A stretch of 64,000 nt of DNA, taken from assembly GCF_000003815.2 (NCBI RefSeq), contig NC_049980.1:16568021-16632020 (forward strand). Direction: 5' to 3'. This stretch comes from Branchiostoma floridae (Eukaryota; Chordata; Leptocardii; Amphioxiformes; Branchiostomatidae). The stretch's first letter is position 1. Each line of letters begins with the position of its first letter. Shown here one piece after another: positions 1 to 11,500 of this stretch. The notes beneath the pieces were generated by a model. That model was not told the DNA's origin. It saw only the letters and a program-made list of their open reading frames with translations, and made no database searches. A program made the translations under genes and the position numbers.

Positions 1-328
1 GACATGTTCGTAGAAAAAATCCTCTGTAGTTGTAAATATTACATTTGAGTTCACAATACTGTTATCCTAATATTAGTCCTACCCCTAGACAATGAATTTC
101 AGCCTCTTTCCTGCTACACAAAGAAGATACTGATAACACTAGTTAAGCCAAAGAATTTTGTACTATACATTTTGGACATTTTTTTCGTGCGCAAATTTTT
201 CACATGCACAAAGCCCAAAGCCAAAAACTGTTAACTACATGATTGACAAAAATACATGACTAGACACAAGCATATGTTCCTGCAAAATATTATTTGGTTT
301 CATAAATAAAGGTTTTGCAATATCTCAC

Positions 329-3300
329 CTGCCATGTAAAAGGACACTTGTGAGATTTTTACTTTGAACATGAAAATCTGTATGTGTATAACTATATATA
401 CTATGATCATGTAATCACTACCAAGAATTGTCTACAATTTAATCTTTGAAAATGCATGATTCATGTAACATGCTTTGCAGGCACAGCTAGGTATTACATA
501 AATAGAAACCCCCGATGATTGTTTGGGTGCGTCAAATCACAGCAGAACATTGAAATCTGTAATTTGCATGATGCATATACATTTACATGTAATCTCGAGG
601 ACAATACGTATGAGTTATATTTGTCAGACAATATCCAAAGGTATAGCAGAATGCTCTTATGAATTTATGTAGCAAGTACCTCTAGTACAGAATTTAGATT
701 TTTAACAGGATTTTGTCTACAATGTTGAAACTGAGACAAGTCACAACACTATTTATGACTGCATTGTTTCTATCTAATTATCTGATTTTTCAAACAGTTT
801 GATACTATATTGTATGGCCTCTCATCTCTATGATTTTGTAACTGCAGATGTCTTGCAAAAAACATTGATGTAAGATCTTTTGTCTACTTTACAACCATAT
901 GTGACCTGGAAGACTTTCAACCTTGAAAATCACAATCAGTACAAAAATTTGGTACATTTACAATCACTTGGCAAAATAGCAACTTGAACTTGCCCATCTA
1001 ATCTAATATTGCCCTGTGGCTGTTCTATAATTAACCACATTACTTCTGGGTTAGCCCCTTCACAAAGGTGCAGTTCACCCAATCTTGAAAATTGTGGACT
1101 AATCAAGCGAGAGGTTTTAAAAGGCTCTTTGCTGACTCATGCAGTGCACAGCCAATCCAAATTTGGCACATGAACAGGCCTACAAGTTACACCAGGGACA
1201 GAATGTTGACGTGCGTGGCAAATTGGCTTGAAGCTTGCTCACTTGACCCACTGAGTCGCTTACAAAACAAAATTACATGCTGCAAGAAAGATGCCACCTT
1301 TTTCAATTGAATTATAATAATCTTAGTCTCACTCTTGCTAAGTCTTCTTACCTGGATAATCTTCCGACAGATGTATGGTGTAAGTTTTCCTGAAAAGAAA
1401 CGTTTAGGACAATATAAGATATTTCTCAGATACTAGATACAATTTGTACATGAAACAAAAGGGTCTTTACCAACACCACTGGCCATTACTTCCTGTTCCC
1501 AGGCTCATTTTAATTACTAACAGACCTGCCATGCACAGGCTAAATACCTGGAAAGCAACAACTGGAACTACAGTGCTAAAAATAGCATGTCTGCCCAATA
1601 CCATGTTGTGAAGCTGTAGTACTTACCCTTCATTGTTGTTGGAGTAGTTGAAGGTGATCAAGTTTTCTCCCTGCTCAAAATCTGAAAGCAAAAGCATAAT
1701 TGTCCTCTTGAATAAAGGTAGGGAGGCCCACACCCAAATTTTATCACAATTACCATTTTTGAAAGGCTGGAATTTTTATTTGTGACATCTATTTGTCATT
1801 TTGTATAGATTTCCTTGTAGTACTAAGGCCCACTTTACATTACGCTTTTCGCGTTAGCGGTAAATTTCCCGTTATCGGGACGCCGCTATCGGCACCTCTT
1901 TAGACACACCGCCCGGAAATCTGACAGGACACCCGCGGCGCGCGGTGGAATGTAAAATCTTGGTGAAAGTCTACCCGTAAAGATCGTGGTTCTTTTTAGC
2001 TGCACGTTGTTATATTGAACAAACGTTAATTTTTTGTTTGCGTACCGCTACCAAGTGATTGAAAATTCAAATACGTGACTTGCATGAGAAATACAAGTCC
2101 CTGACTACGTTGTTGTTTCGTTGACACTTCCGGTAACTTCGACCACAAAATTTTCGATAAAAAAGCACTTAAAAACCCTTTCAAAGCGAACTGTTTGATA
2201 GAAGATCCCTTTCTTTCAGTGATGACCTGCTAAATTATGGCTACGTACTGAAATAACCGTGAATATACGCACAATTCCTGCAGGTATAATAACTACCTCG
2301 TACGTAAAAACTCAAGCTGCCAGCAGTTCATGTGGCGGGAATTTCCCCACCAATGTCATAGCAACGGCCACCACTGTCATAGCAACGGCCAATCGGAGAC
2401 GCGTAATGGGATTACTTCATACAAAATTTGCAGAGATAGCGGCTTCTGGTTTCGGTACAACGTAACGATGTATTGCAGGAGAAAATATTCGGAATCGAAC
2501 TTGTATATTTTTTTACAGGTCTTCCACGAAAATTGTGCAAAAGTAGGTCGTCCAAAAATGTGAGAATGAGACTATTTTTCGCTGACATCCCGCCTGCTTT
2601 GAAGGTTGACTGCAGACCCGATTGACGTAAGAGCCTGCGTAGGTGGCCATTACGGAAAAGGCAGGCCGTGAAAACTATTTTTTCTGCGTAGTTCGGGTTG
2701 ATTTTTGGGTTGACATTCATTCTACTAGTATATAAAAAAGTAACTATCGGGAGACTGTTTTCTTATCACTGTATTCTTACCCAGCGTTATGAACATGATC
2801 GCTGCTGGCAATTTTCCTCCAATGTTTTGCAAATCTGAGTTTCTGTACCCACCATTTTTTCGCGCCATATGCTAATAAGCGCGCGCTTTATGCTAAACGT
2901 CTAAACCCTGACTCCCGCTAACGCGAGCCCGACGTGTTTGCTTTATACGCAGTTTGGCGTTGACGGGGACTCCCGCTGAGCCTACGGCCGTACGCTTCGG
3001 AGTGGACGGGAGAAAATTTGACGATAGCGGGACTACGTTAACGGGAACTCTCTTTACACGGGGCTCCCGCTAACGCAGTCCCGCTAACGCCAGTCCCGCT
3101 AACGCGAAAAGCGTAATGTAAAGTGGGCCTAAGTAAGTTTAGTATGTCCTGAAAATTTCACCCTTCTACGATATCGGGAAGGTCAAAAACTTTGTCATCA
3201 AACATGCTTCTGAGAGCATTTTTGCCCCATAGTTAAGCATTGAATTAACAGTGTCAGTGACCTAAAAATGTGATTTTTTTATTTTAAGTCGTAGAAAGAT

Positions 3301-6300
3301 GCGATTTGCACCATTTGATAAGGCTTTGGACCAAACACCATAATCAATAAGAAAAATGTCAATTTTAGACTGATTTATGCAAATTTTATGCAAATTAGGT
3401 TCACAGTATAGTTAATGATGTAGCATATCTAAGTCATATTATTAAAGTAATTAAGGCTTCCAGCGCACTTGATCAATTATGAATCCTATGTACCCACCAC
3501 ATACAATAATCTTATACATTATGAAGCTTCTGTGAAACCCCTAAAGCGCAGTATGTGCAGTTAAAAATGCTTATTTGTATTATGGCGCCCCCCTCCCCCC
3601 TACATGCTTAACACAGACCACTTAAGATATGGGAATATTTTCAGTTGTCAACATACTACAAAGACGAAACTTCATACCATAACAAAAAAGAACAAGTTTG
3701 TATAAGCTGTCAACTCTATTTATTCCTACCTTCAACTGTATGCATTTCATGACCTTCATAAATCATTACATATGCATATTGTACATGGTGCCCCCCTCCC
3801 CCTTGGCATAGGAAAACAACATCTTAGCCCTGACATTCACAGTTTGAAGGGTGGCTGGGATCAGAATGGTGGAGAAAAGTACAAAACCACAAGTTGAACA
3901 AGTACAGCATAATTAACTATGCATTTTATGACCTTAATAAATCATTATATATGCATATTGTGCATGATGCCCCCCTCCCCCTTTACATGTAGGAAACAAC
4001 ATCTCAGCCCTGACATTCACAGTTTGAAGGGTGGCTGGGATCAGAATGGTGGAGAACAGTACAAAATCACAAGTTAAACAAGTACAGCATAATTAACTAA
4101 TGCATTTCAGGACCTTAATAAGTCATTACATATGCATATTTTACATGGTGCCCCCTCTCTCTTGACATAGGAAAACAACATCTCAGCCCTGACATTCACA
4201 ATTAAAACTGTGGCTGGGATCAGAATAGTAGNNNNNNNNNNNNNNNNNNNNNNNNNNNNNNNNNNNNNNNNNNNNNNNNNNNNNNNNNNNNNNNNNNNNN
4301 NNNNNNNNNNNNNNNNNNNNNNNNNNNNNNNAGTACAGCATAATCAACTATGCATTTTATAACCCTATATGCAATAAATGAAATGAAAAGCTGACAGTGG
4401 AATGTCAGCCTCAGCATCGTTTCTCCTAACGGCCGTGAGAAGAATGCCATCTTCATTATATGCTACAGAAGCAAGAGGTAAGTAGTCCTCAACATCATCA
4501 TGTTTTTTTATGTTTTCTTTTACATTTTGTTTGCTGTCACTGTCAGAGAATAAATCCTGCCAGAGTCAATGGTGTTCATCCCCAATCGGGGTAGTTCAGC
4601 CCAAAGCTGAAATTCCAGTTCCAGGCCTTTCATTTCTGATACTTTGCAATGGTTTGTGACGAGTTCGCTTTATTATATTGTCTAAACAAGCTGTCTTTTC
4701 TTCCATCTTCCGTCACAATCACATGCTTGTCTTTTCTTCTTTCTTTCATGATTCCTCTTCCTTGTAGCTTTGTCTTAGTTGTCCTTCTTTCAAAGGTTCT
4801 TCACAGTGTTTTCATTCCTCTGTCCTTTCCTGGCAGTACACATAGTTTTTAGCACAGAGTTTTTCTTGTCGTGCCAGCCAGGTGGCTGGATTATCATGCT
4901 TTCACCTTACCATATTGTTTCGTCATGTATTGTAGTTCTTCACTGATTTGCTGTACAGTACTCAGTGCGACCACCAATTTGCATTTTGAACCAAAACTTT
5001 TGCAGTGCAGAAAATTGTGTCCAATCCTCCAAACTCATGTAGCCAACAGAGCAAGATGCTGTGTCTGTCATGAAGTTGTTTTGTTTGAAATGATTCAATG
5101 TTTCTTGTATGAATGACTTCTCCTTTATCTTTGAACTTGACACTGGAATATTGTAGCTCTAAAAGGTCAGCTTAGCTGTTGTCGTTTGGGTAGATTCCAG
5201 CAATATATACCTGTAAGTGTAACATTAAAACAAAATCTTTACCTTCCAAACATAGTCATATCTTATTCCAGCATGACTAAAAGTACTAAAATTAAAATTA
5301 TTAAAATACAATGAAAGCATAAATTTCAAGTCAAAATTGTTTCAAATTCTATTTTGATGGGTAATGGATCCCGTCTCATCTTGGTTCACAAAACTTTATT
5401 AGAGTCTACCTCATACGTTGAATCACATACACCATGCTACGAAGCCCCCCTCCCCTTCAACCATGCTTGTCAACATAGGCACATTGCGTGAAAAATTCAA
5501 GTATATCGATGTCAAATATCATAAGATAAATCTGAACCCCACATCCTTCCTAAAATTCATATTTTGCTACCAAGACTGCGTTAAAAAAACGATAGTTACC
5601 GAAAATTTCCGCGTTGAATCACCGTCCGTGAGGGGGGAGGGTCGGCCGGGAGCCGTGAATTGGGTCACCGAAGAATTTTCCGCGGCCTTTCGGACGGCAG
5701 CTCGCAAACATTTTTCAACGGAAATACATGAAACTCCGTCAGTATGTCCCCTGATATGTTATCTGTCGACTGTAAAATCATATTTTCCGAAAATTAAGAG
5801 ATGTCAAAAATACAGCGAAAATACGTCGATGTATTCTCATCCACTTCGCTTTGGGCATGGAACTTCCGCGGCTGTTCAGTGATGAAGGGATATGACGTAA
5901 TCCTGACTGTTGGCTTTACAAAGATCACTTCTGATTGGCTGTATTTGTATTTACCGCGAGGCGCCGACGAATCAAAGAAAGAGTTACATTTTCGCCTGGT
6001 GCGCGGGTTGAACCCGGAAGTGCAGGACGCAGCGATGAAAACTGGGTCACGGGCGGGCGGCGCGTAAACCATGGGCGCGCGGACACTTTTTATCGATTTT
6101 TAAACTGAGATATCATTAGTTTGCGTTGCCGGAGAAATGTGAAAATAAGTGTGCTAGATAAACTTTTGACGCTTATTCAGAAAATGCTATCGAAATTGCC
6201 GTGAGGGACGCCAATAAAGAGATATTTGTTTCTAAACATGCCACATCTGTTACCGAGAGTAGTGTGGGCCTCCCTAATAAAGGTTACATCACAACATCTG

Positions 6301-7938
6301 GCAAGGTAAGGTAAGGCTTGGCATTGAAAACAGATATAATCTATCTATCTATAACGTACCGGGTATATGAAGACTCAAATAGATAGATGTCACAAAGGAG
6401 GTTACTGTAAATGCAGAAATGTTCGCGGTGGATTAATGTTCGCGTTTTTCGCGGTGGCCACTTAACCGCGAATTTAAAACCACCGTGAACATTTTTTCAT
6501 GGTAGTAAGAGATTTCAGTGCATCCTGCTACCGCGAAATTAAAACAACCGCGAAAAGTTCTTTTTCCCGCTACCGCGAAATTAAACCCCCTCGAAATTAA
6601 ATGCTACGGCCGCGTGGCGCGTTGGTACACCCGATCCCTCGATCTCGGAAGTTAAGCAACGCGCGGTCCGGATAGTGCTTGGATGGGGGACCAACCAAGG
6701 ACGTCCGGATTGCTGTAGCCTCACGAAGTTTTCCACGAAATCGTCTTCCGGGAGGGACGTAAAACGGGGGTCCCGTGCTCGAGGAGGTACCTCGACCACG
6801 TTAAACAGCCTCATTACTCATACTTGGGGTACCTACTGGCTGGCAAAATACACCAGATGATTATTATTATTTACAGTATCCTCCTTGATGTCACCCTATC
6901 ATAGTATCATAAGTTGAAGTTTATACAGCCAGACACAGCTAACTGTTGACAATTTGCGCATACACCAATTTACACCTCTCTTCTATCATTAGCTATAACA
7001 CCTGTAGAAACAGAGATTTACACTACTCAGCTAAGGCCGCTTTAGACAGACAAGGAAAAACTTCGCACGACTGTTTTGATCCTATGAATACCATTCCCAG
7101 AGACGTCGTCAACAACAACAGTCGCAGGACTATCTAAAGGGGGCCTGAGACTGAACTAACTGTCCTCTATTCTGTTTCTAATGGTTTACAGATGTGGTGT
7201 GGCTATCATGGCTATAACCACATGTGGGCAAGTTCCTGTTGTCCTTTAACTAATAAAACACATTACCACACCAGGCAAATCATGCCAGGTGACACAAGGA
7301 TGGGAAAAAAATTATGGACGAAGCAACCTAAAATCTGTCACATCTCATGTCATCTGCTTAGACATAGGTTGTTTGCAAATCTATGATTTAAAAGTGTGTA
7401 TCGTCCGATTTGATGACTGTTAGTTTTGCTGTAGTGCAAGAAATTATGATCCGATGAGCTATGACGACACAACTTGCAACATGGCCTTGCTAGCTAAACT
7501 ACATAAGTGTCCAGTACGCGTCCAGTACGACTCTAATACATCTAATACCATATGTTGCAAGGAAAAATATCTCTATTTGGATCGGTTGCAAAATAATTCT
7601 CATCAGTTTTGTAAATATATTTCCCACGGGTTTACAGTAAGTTAACGTCACATTTTGTACAAGCAGCCTGTAGCTAGCAAATTGTTACCCTAACTTAGTC
7701 TTGATACAGTCGTTAGAGTAGTTGAAGATTTAATACTCTGTGTAAATATCATGCCTGATTATGATATGTAGGAATCAAAAAGGTCGTGGTCCTAGACCTA
7801 CCCCCCCCCCCCCCGCTCCTTTCAAAACGTAACAAAAAGCACCTTTAGTTTACCTGAAAAAGGGCATGTTGGGTCGTCTTTGCATGCACCTATAACACAG
7901 CGGATGTCGGCCCGCAGCATCTGGTACCTCCTCGACAT
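329..7938 (-). CDS. Unrecognised gene, 5' exons (possible RWD/E2-like fold), continues past left edge
   Basis: Exons on the minus strand: 7938-7854 (ATG at 7938-7936 in context AAAATGTCG), 1681-1627, 1389-1352, and less surely 377-329. The first three join in phase (leftover bases 1, 2, 1) with good acceptors (TTTGCTTTCAG, TTTCTTTTCAG) and donors (GTAAAC, GTAAGT, GTAAGA). The reading starts MSRRYQMLRADIRCVIGA and runs on through FEQGENLITFNYSNNNEG and KTYTIHLSEDYP. A hydrophobic-strand pattern ending in a YP motif recalls RWD or ubiquitin-conjugating-like folds, but I do not recognise the family and assign no function. Exon 377-329 keeps the frame (YPDFHVQSKNLTSVLLHGR) but has a weak pyrimidine tract. 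The gene is divergent from the MEI1-like gene. Its 6.2-kb first intron is largely transposon DNA. Confidence 0.55.
1827..3129. mobile_element. 1.3-kb PIF/Harbinger-type element with 34-bp perfect TIRs
   Basis: The ends are exact inverted copies for 34 bp, beginning GGCCCACTTTACATTACGC, and are flanked by direct TAA (1824-1826 and 3130-3132), the TWA duplication typical of PIF/Harbinger. The subterminal right part is rich in CCCGCTAACG-like repeats. Open frames inside (for example minus 2720-2412) show no recognisable transposase or Myb-like domain, so it is probably non-autonomous. It is nested about 100 bp inside the left end of the larger element. Confidence 0.8.
3741..4370. repeat. ~180-bp tandem repeat, 3 or more copies, with assembly gap
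   Basis: The phrase GACCTTNATAAATCATTA recurs at 3751, 3930 and 4111 (spacings 179 and 181), each followed by TATGCATATT, a C-rich run and GTGGCTGGGATCAGAAT. A run of exactly 100 N at 4232-4331 interrupts the next copy, so the true copy number is unknown. A more degenerate relative of the C-rich part is seen near 3585. Confidence 0.8.
6405..6876. mobile_element. MITE with CTGTAAAT ends, interrupted by a 5S-type SINE
   Basis: The left end CTGTAAATGCAG (6405) and right end ATTTACAG (to 6876) are inverted and flanked by TA, as in Tc1/mariner-like insertions. The left arm is rich in TTCGCGGT / ACCGCGAA inverted words that can fold back on themselves. The right part is replaced by the 5S-derived SINE at 6603-6872. 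Confidence 0.5.
6603..6872 (+). mobile_element. 5S rRNA-derived SINE
   Basis: From 6603 the sequence follows 5S rRNA: GCTACGGCC start, GATCTCGGAAGTTAAGCA, and the pol III C-box-like GCTTGGATGGGGGACC, ending TTGCTGTAGCC near 6720. A non-5S body follows (GACGTAAAACGGGGGTCCC, GAGGAGGTACCTCG), then an ATT-repeat tail. This is the layout of a 5S-headed SINE rather than a functional 5S gene; the head differs from 5S consensus at many sites. A tRNA-headed SINE at 59.36 kb shares the body. Confidence 0.7.
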
Positions 7939-8533
7939 TTTGTTTCCTCGATACCCTCTCAGATTGTTCGTTTATGCAGGGGAAATCATAGTCAGATCTT
8001 CTCAATGTTTTCCTCTTCGCGGAAACACTGGACTGTCATTTCCGGCATAACAGCACATAAACGCACAAAACGTGATAGAAAAGTACCGAAATTGACCTAA
8101 CACCGACATTATCAGCAATAATATTGCAATTATCTGGTAATTTAGATGTAAGTGATTTTATTAATTAACATAATTTAATTTTTATAGTATCGTTTGATAG
8201 AAATATTGGAAAGTCTAGGTTACGTTTAAATGCGGTTGTCAGATGCTAACGACGTCATCTAGTTCAAAGGTCAGCAAAAAAACCGCGAAATTTTAAGTTT
8301 CACTGTCGTACAAAATATGTCACTGATTATCCTGAATGTTTAGCGAAACTTTCCGGAAATTCTACAACATTATCATTTCTGTATTTCTGCAAAGTTGATG
8401 ATTCAGAAACGACCTTGAGAGGTCACAAAGATGGCGCCGGAGGTCGATGGTGCAGGTCTCTTCTTGCGTTGCCTAAAAGTTGTAATGTAACGACTAACGT
8501 TAGCTTTCTTTGTTGCTTCACGTCAGTGTAGAA
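7939..8533. promoter_or_regulatory. Shared divergent promoter region
   Basis: About 0.6 kb separates the ATG of the minus-strand gene (7938) from the MEI1-like ATG (8534), so any proximal promoters lie here for both. GATGGCGCC at 8430, near the plus-strand gene, resembles YY1-type sites that often sit at transcript starts. No TATA box is evident. A run of 14 or more C lies nearby at 7800-7814. Promoter use is inferred from geometry only. Confidence 0.4.
8431..8490 (+). other. Possible upstream ORF of the MEI1-like gene
   Basis: A 19-codon frame starts at an ATG in strong context (AAAGATGGCG) and stops at TAA 8488-8490, 43 bp before the MEI1-like start and in another frame. If the transcript starts upstream of 8431 it could dampen translation. 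Neither the transcript start nor use of this ATG is shown by the sequence. Confidence 0.25.
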
Positions 8534-11500
8534 ATGGACGGGCGATATGGAGCACTTTTTACGGATTTCCATGCGGAACATGACCCAGTTTGGCAGGTTC
8601 AGACCGGAGTCAGCACGACAGTGTGTCTGGTGTGCATTTTGGAGACCCTGGAGGATCCTCAGGCACTCGTCATCAAAAAGTGTGCATTTCTCTCGCAAAT
8701 TACGAACCTGCTGAAGACTCAATACAAAGAATCACTGGCGGAAATGCTGTTCATGGATGACAAACTCGCCATATCACTGATGACTACTGTTTTACAACTT
8801 CTGCCCTCGGATAACGAGAACTTGGCAGTGACGGTGGTCGACACGGCAGCCCAGTTGTGCTGTCTGTTGAAATCCGAGGAGCTAGCCTACTTCGTTCTGG
8901 AGCAGGTTTCCACACAAATCCTCCAACTTGCCAGTTTTCAGAGCAGTTTACCCGGACTTGTCTTGTTAGGGAGGCTTCTGAACGGAATTCCTACCCTGGC
9001 ACAGAAGATGGGACACGACATGACGTTGGTAGACTATCTGGTCAGCGGTTTGGACTATCCTGACAGGAACGTCAAGTCGGCCATATTGTTCGTCCTGGCG
9101 AAGCTTTGCACGTCCGTGGATGACGTGAACCATCCTGACTGGGTAGCATCCATGAGGCAGATTTCTCTCAGCCTGTTGCCTATTCTGGTGAAAGAAGAGG
9201 CTACAGATGTGCTGACCAACGGTATGGGACTCTTGTTGACCCTCCTTGACCACCCAGACAACGCCAGAGTTTTGGTACAGGAAGTAGCAGTGCCACCTGA
9301 ACAGGATGTCCGAGGAAGAGCTACACTGTGTTCCTCCTTGAGGAAGATGGTAATGGCTCCAGACACAAACATCCAGGTAACATAAGGGTAATGTTCAATG
9401 CTTGACCTTAAGCTACAGTGTTACAATGTCTCTGGAAGATTAACAATTCTGAAAGGTATTGCAACATAAAAAACATTGGATTTTAGATAAGACTTCTTCA
9501 TACCTCATGATTAGTGTCTGCATGTAAAAAGAGACATTAGGTCTGACACCATCATGCCTAACAGGAAGAATACACCATTAGCAAAGTAGTCAACCTTGAC
9601 TTTCTGGATATTATGTTAGATTTTCCTTATGTCTTAAAAAGAAATAGAATATTGATATTCATTCAATTCTAATGAAGAATTTGTTTGTCTTTAACATTTG
9701 AGATTGCTGGTGTGAGAGCAGTGTCAACCATCCTCCAGCACATTTTGGATGACAACCTGGAACCAGACTATGCCAACCTCCTTCTGAATGGGGACATTGC
9801 TGAATTCCTGTTTGAAGCATTAGCAACCACAAGTGAACAGTTGCTGAGCTCCATATTCCAGAGCCTTCTGATGTTTGCAGACTTTGATGCCTTCTTCAAG
9901 AAGGGCCACACCCTGTACGGGATAGATGCTGTGGTGAGAGGTGTCCAGCAATCCCTGAAGTCTGCCACCACTGATGTACAATGCTGCGGTTTCCAACTTC
10001 TGACAAAAATCCTGTCCAACCAGTCGTCCAACACCAGCCTTCTGAGTAACTCGGCAGGATACCAACAGTTTGTGCAGCTGTTTGTCTCAGGCCTGCAGAC
10101 CTGCAATGCTGACTTAGTGGTTGATGTGCTCCCTACTGTGTCGGCATTTCTGAGGAGAGATCACCAGCCATCGCCTGTGCCATATGCAGACCTCCAGAAA
10201 GTGTTAGCCTTAGTGGTCACTAATATCAAAGGGTGGCCAATGATGCAAGATTCTCCAGTGTGTGATATATTGGTGAAGTCACAGACACAGTCCCATATGG
10301 TCGGAAACAGCCACATGTCAAAAGTGCAAAAGCTTCTGCAAGAAGGACTTGAAGTATTTCACAGTGCCTGCAATCTTGCGGCAGCATGCAAGGAAGACCC
10401 GCTGGCTGATGAGTCAATATTTGCTCCTCCAGAGTCCCAATCTTCTGATGGTAGTGGCAGATCTTCCAGCACCAAGGTTGAAAGTTTCCTACAGTTCCTC
10501 TTCCAACAAACAGATGAAGTTTTCCTCCCACTAGTCATGCAAAACCTTCAGTACATTACAGATAGACAGGTCTTTGTACACATTTTCTCCATCCTGAATC
10601 TGCAATATCAGCTGATACCTGATGCAATGAGTGCTCTGTCTTTCAAGCTTGTATCTTCATGTTTCCTAAGGCTGTCATTGGAAGTGAAGGCAAAGTTTTG
10701 CACAGGAGACTGTGGTGACAAGCTGCAACAAGCTGTAAATATCTTCATCAGAAAATTGCTGTTGGGACTTTTGGTAATAAAAACAGAGAAAGAAATTGCA
10801 TGTCCTGTTGTGGAAGAAGAGAATTTCCTGGCCAAAGAGCTTTTGCCCATACTTGCCCACATCAATGGTGAGCCACAGTCCCTGTTGACACTGTTAATGG
10901 AGAAGTCAGATCTGGAGAACACAGATAGGGAGTGTCTGGTCCATAAAGTACACAAAGCTTGTATGGCTATACTGTATTACTCATATCTGTACAATGACAG
11001 GCTGGTTGATGAGCTGTCTCTTCACAAAGCTCTGTTAGTATGCTTAGACCAGGAACCATTGACATTGTTTCCTCTTTACACAATGAAACATTTCATCTTT
11101 CTCTTGGCAATATCTGCTCCATTGTCTGACACAAGTTACTTGGACACATGGTCATCACCCTTGACACAGTTTTTGGCTGGAGTCAAAGAACCACAGATGC
11201 TGTACACTCACCACCAGCATCTGTTGGAATGGTGCTTCAGGAGTCCAGAACTGGCAAATGTGATGGGTGCTGTGTTCTTGGAATCATGGCTTTGGAACAA
11301 AAGGTGTGCAGACAAAACAATGTGCAAGACTGGCATATATCAAACACAGGAAACAGAGAATGAGTTTCTCAGTAAGCTGTTGATGAACAACTCTACTGCA
11401 AGCTCATGTCTTATAAACCTTATCGGACGGGGAGGAGGGGAGGTGGTGACACAAGCTCTGGATATCTTGCAATCCATCGTCTTCAATGCACCTGCGGAAA

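Larger units (their letters stand above)
1720..6275. mobile_element. 4.56-kb non-autonomous DNA transposon, 14-bp TIRs and 9-bp TSD
   Basis: The left end AGGGAGGCCCACAC (1720-1733) is repeated exactly inverted at 6262-6275. Immediately outside, AATAAAGGT occurs as a direct repeat at 1711-1719 and 6276-6284, a perfect 9-bp target-site duplication. The interior contains a second element (1827-3129), a 180-bp tandem array with a 100-N gap, and a GC-rich part at about 5.6-6.1 kb with overlapping open frames but no recognisable transposase. Target duplications of 8-9 bp occur in Mutator-like, Merlin and hAT groups; the ends do not let me choose. It lies in intron 1 of the minus-strand gene. Confidence 0.75.

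Noticed and set aside
5418-6072. Overlapping open frames on both strands in the GC-rich part of the 4.56-kb element
   Set aside because: Frames on both strands overlap and reflect low stop frequency in GC-rich DNA. No transposase motif is visible.
6603-6720. Functional 5S rRNA gene
   Set aside because: Too many differences from 5S consensus, followed by a SINE body and an ATT tail rather than a T-run terminator.
8480-8526. Mini-intron between an upstream ATG at 8431 and the MEI1-like start
   Set aside because: It has GTAATG, CTAAC and a pyrimidine tract before CAG, but joining the exons puts the MEI1 frame out of phase. Treated as a short upstream ORF instead.
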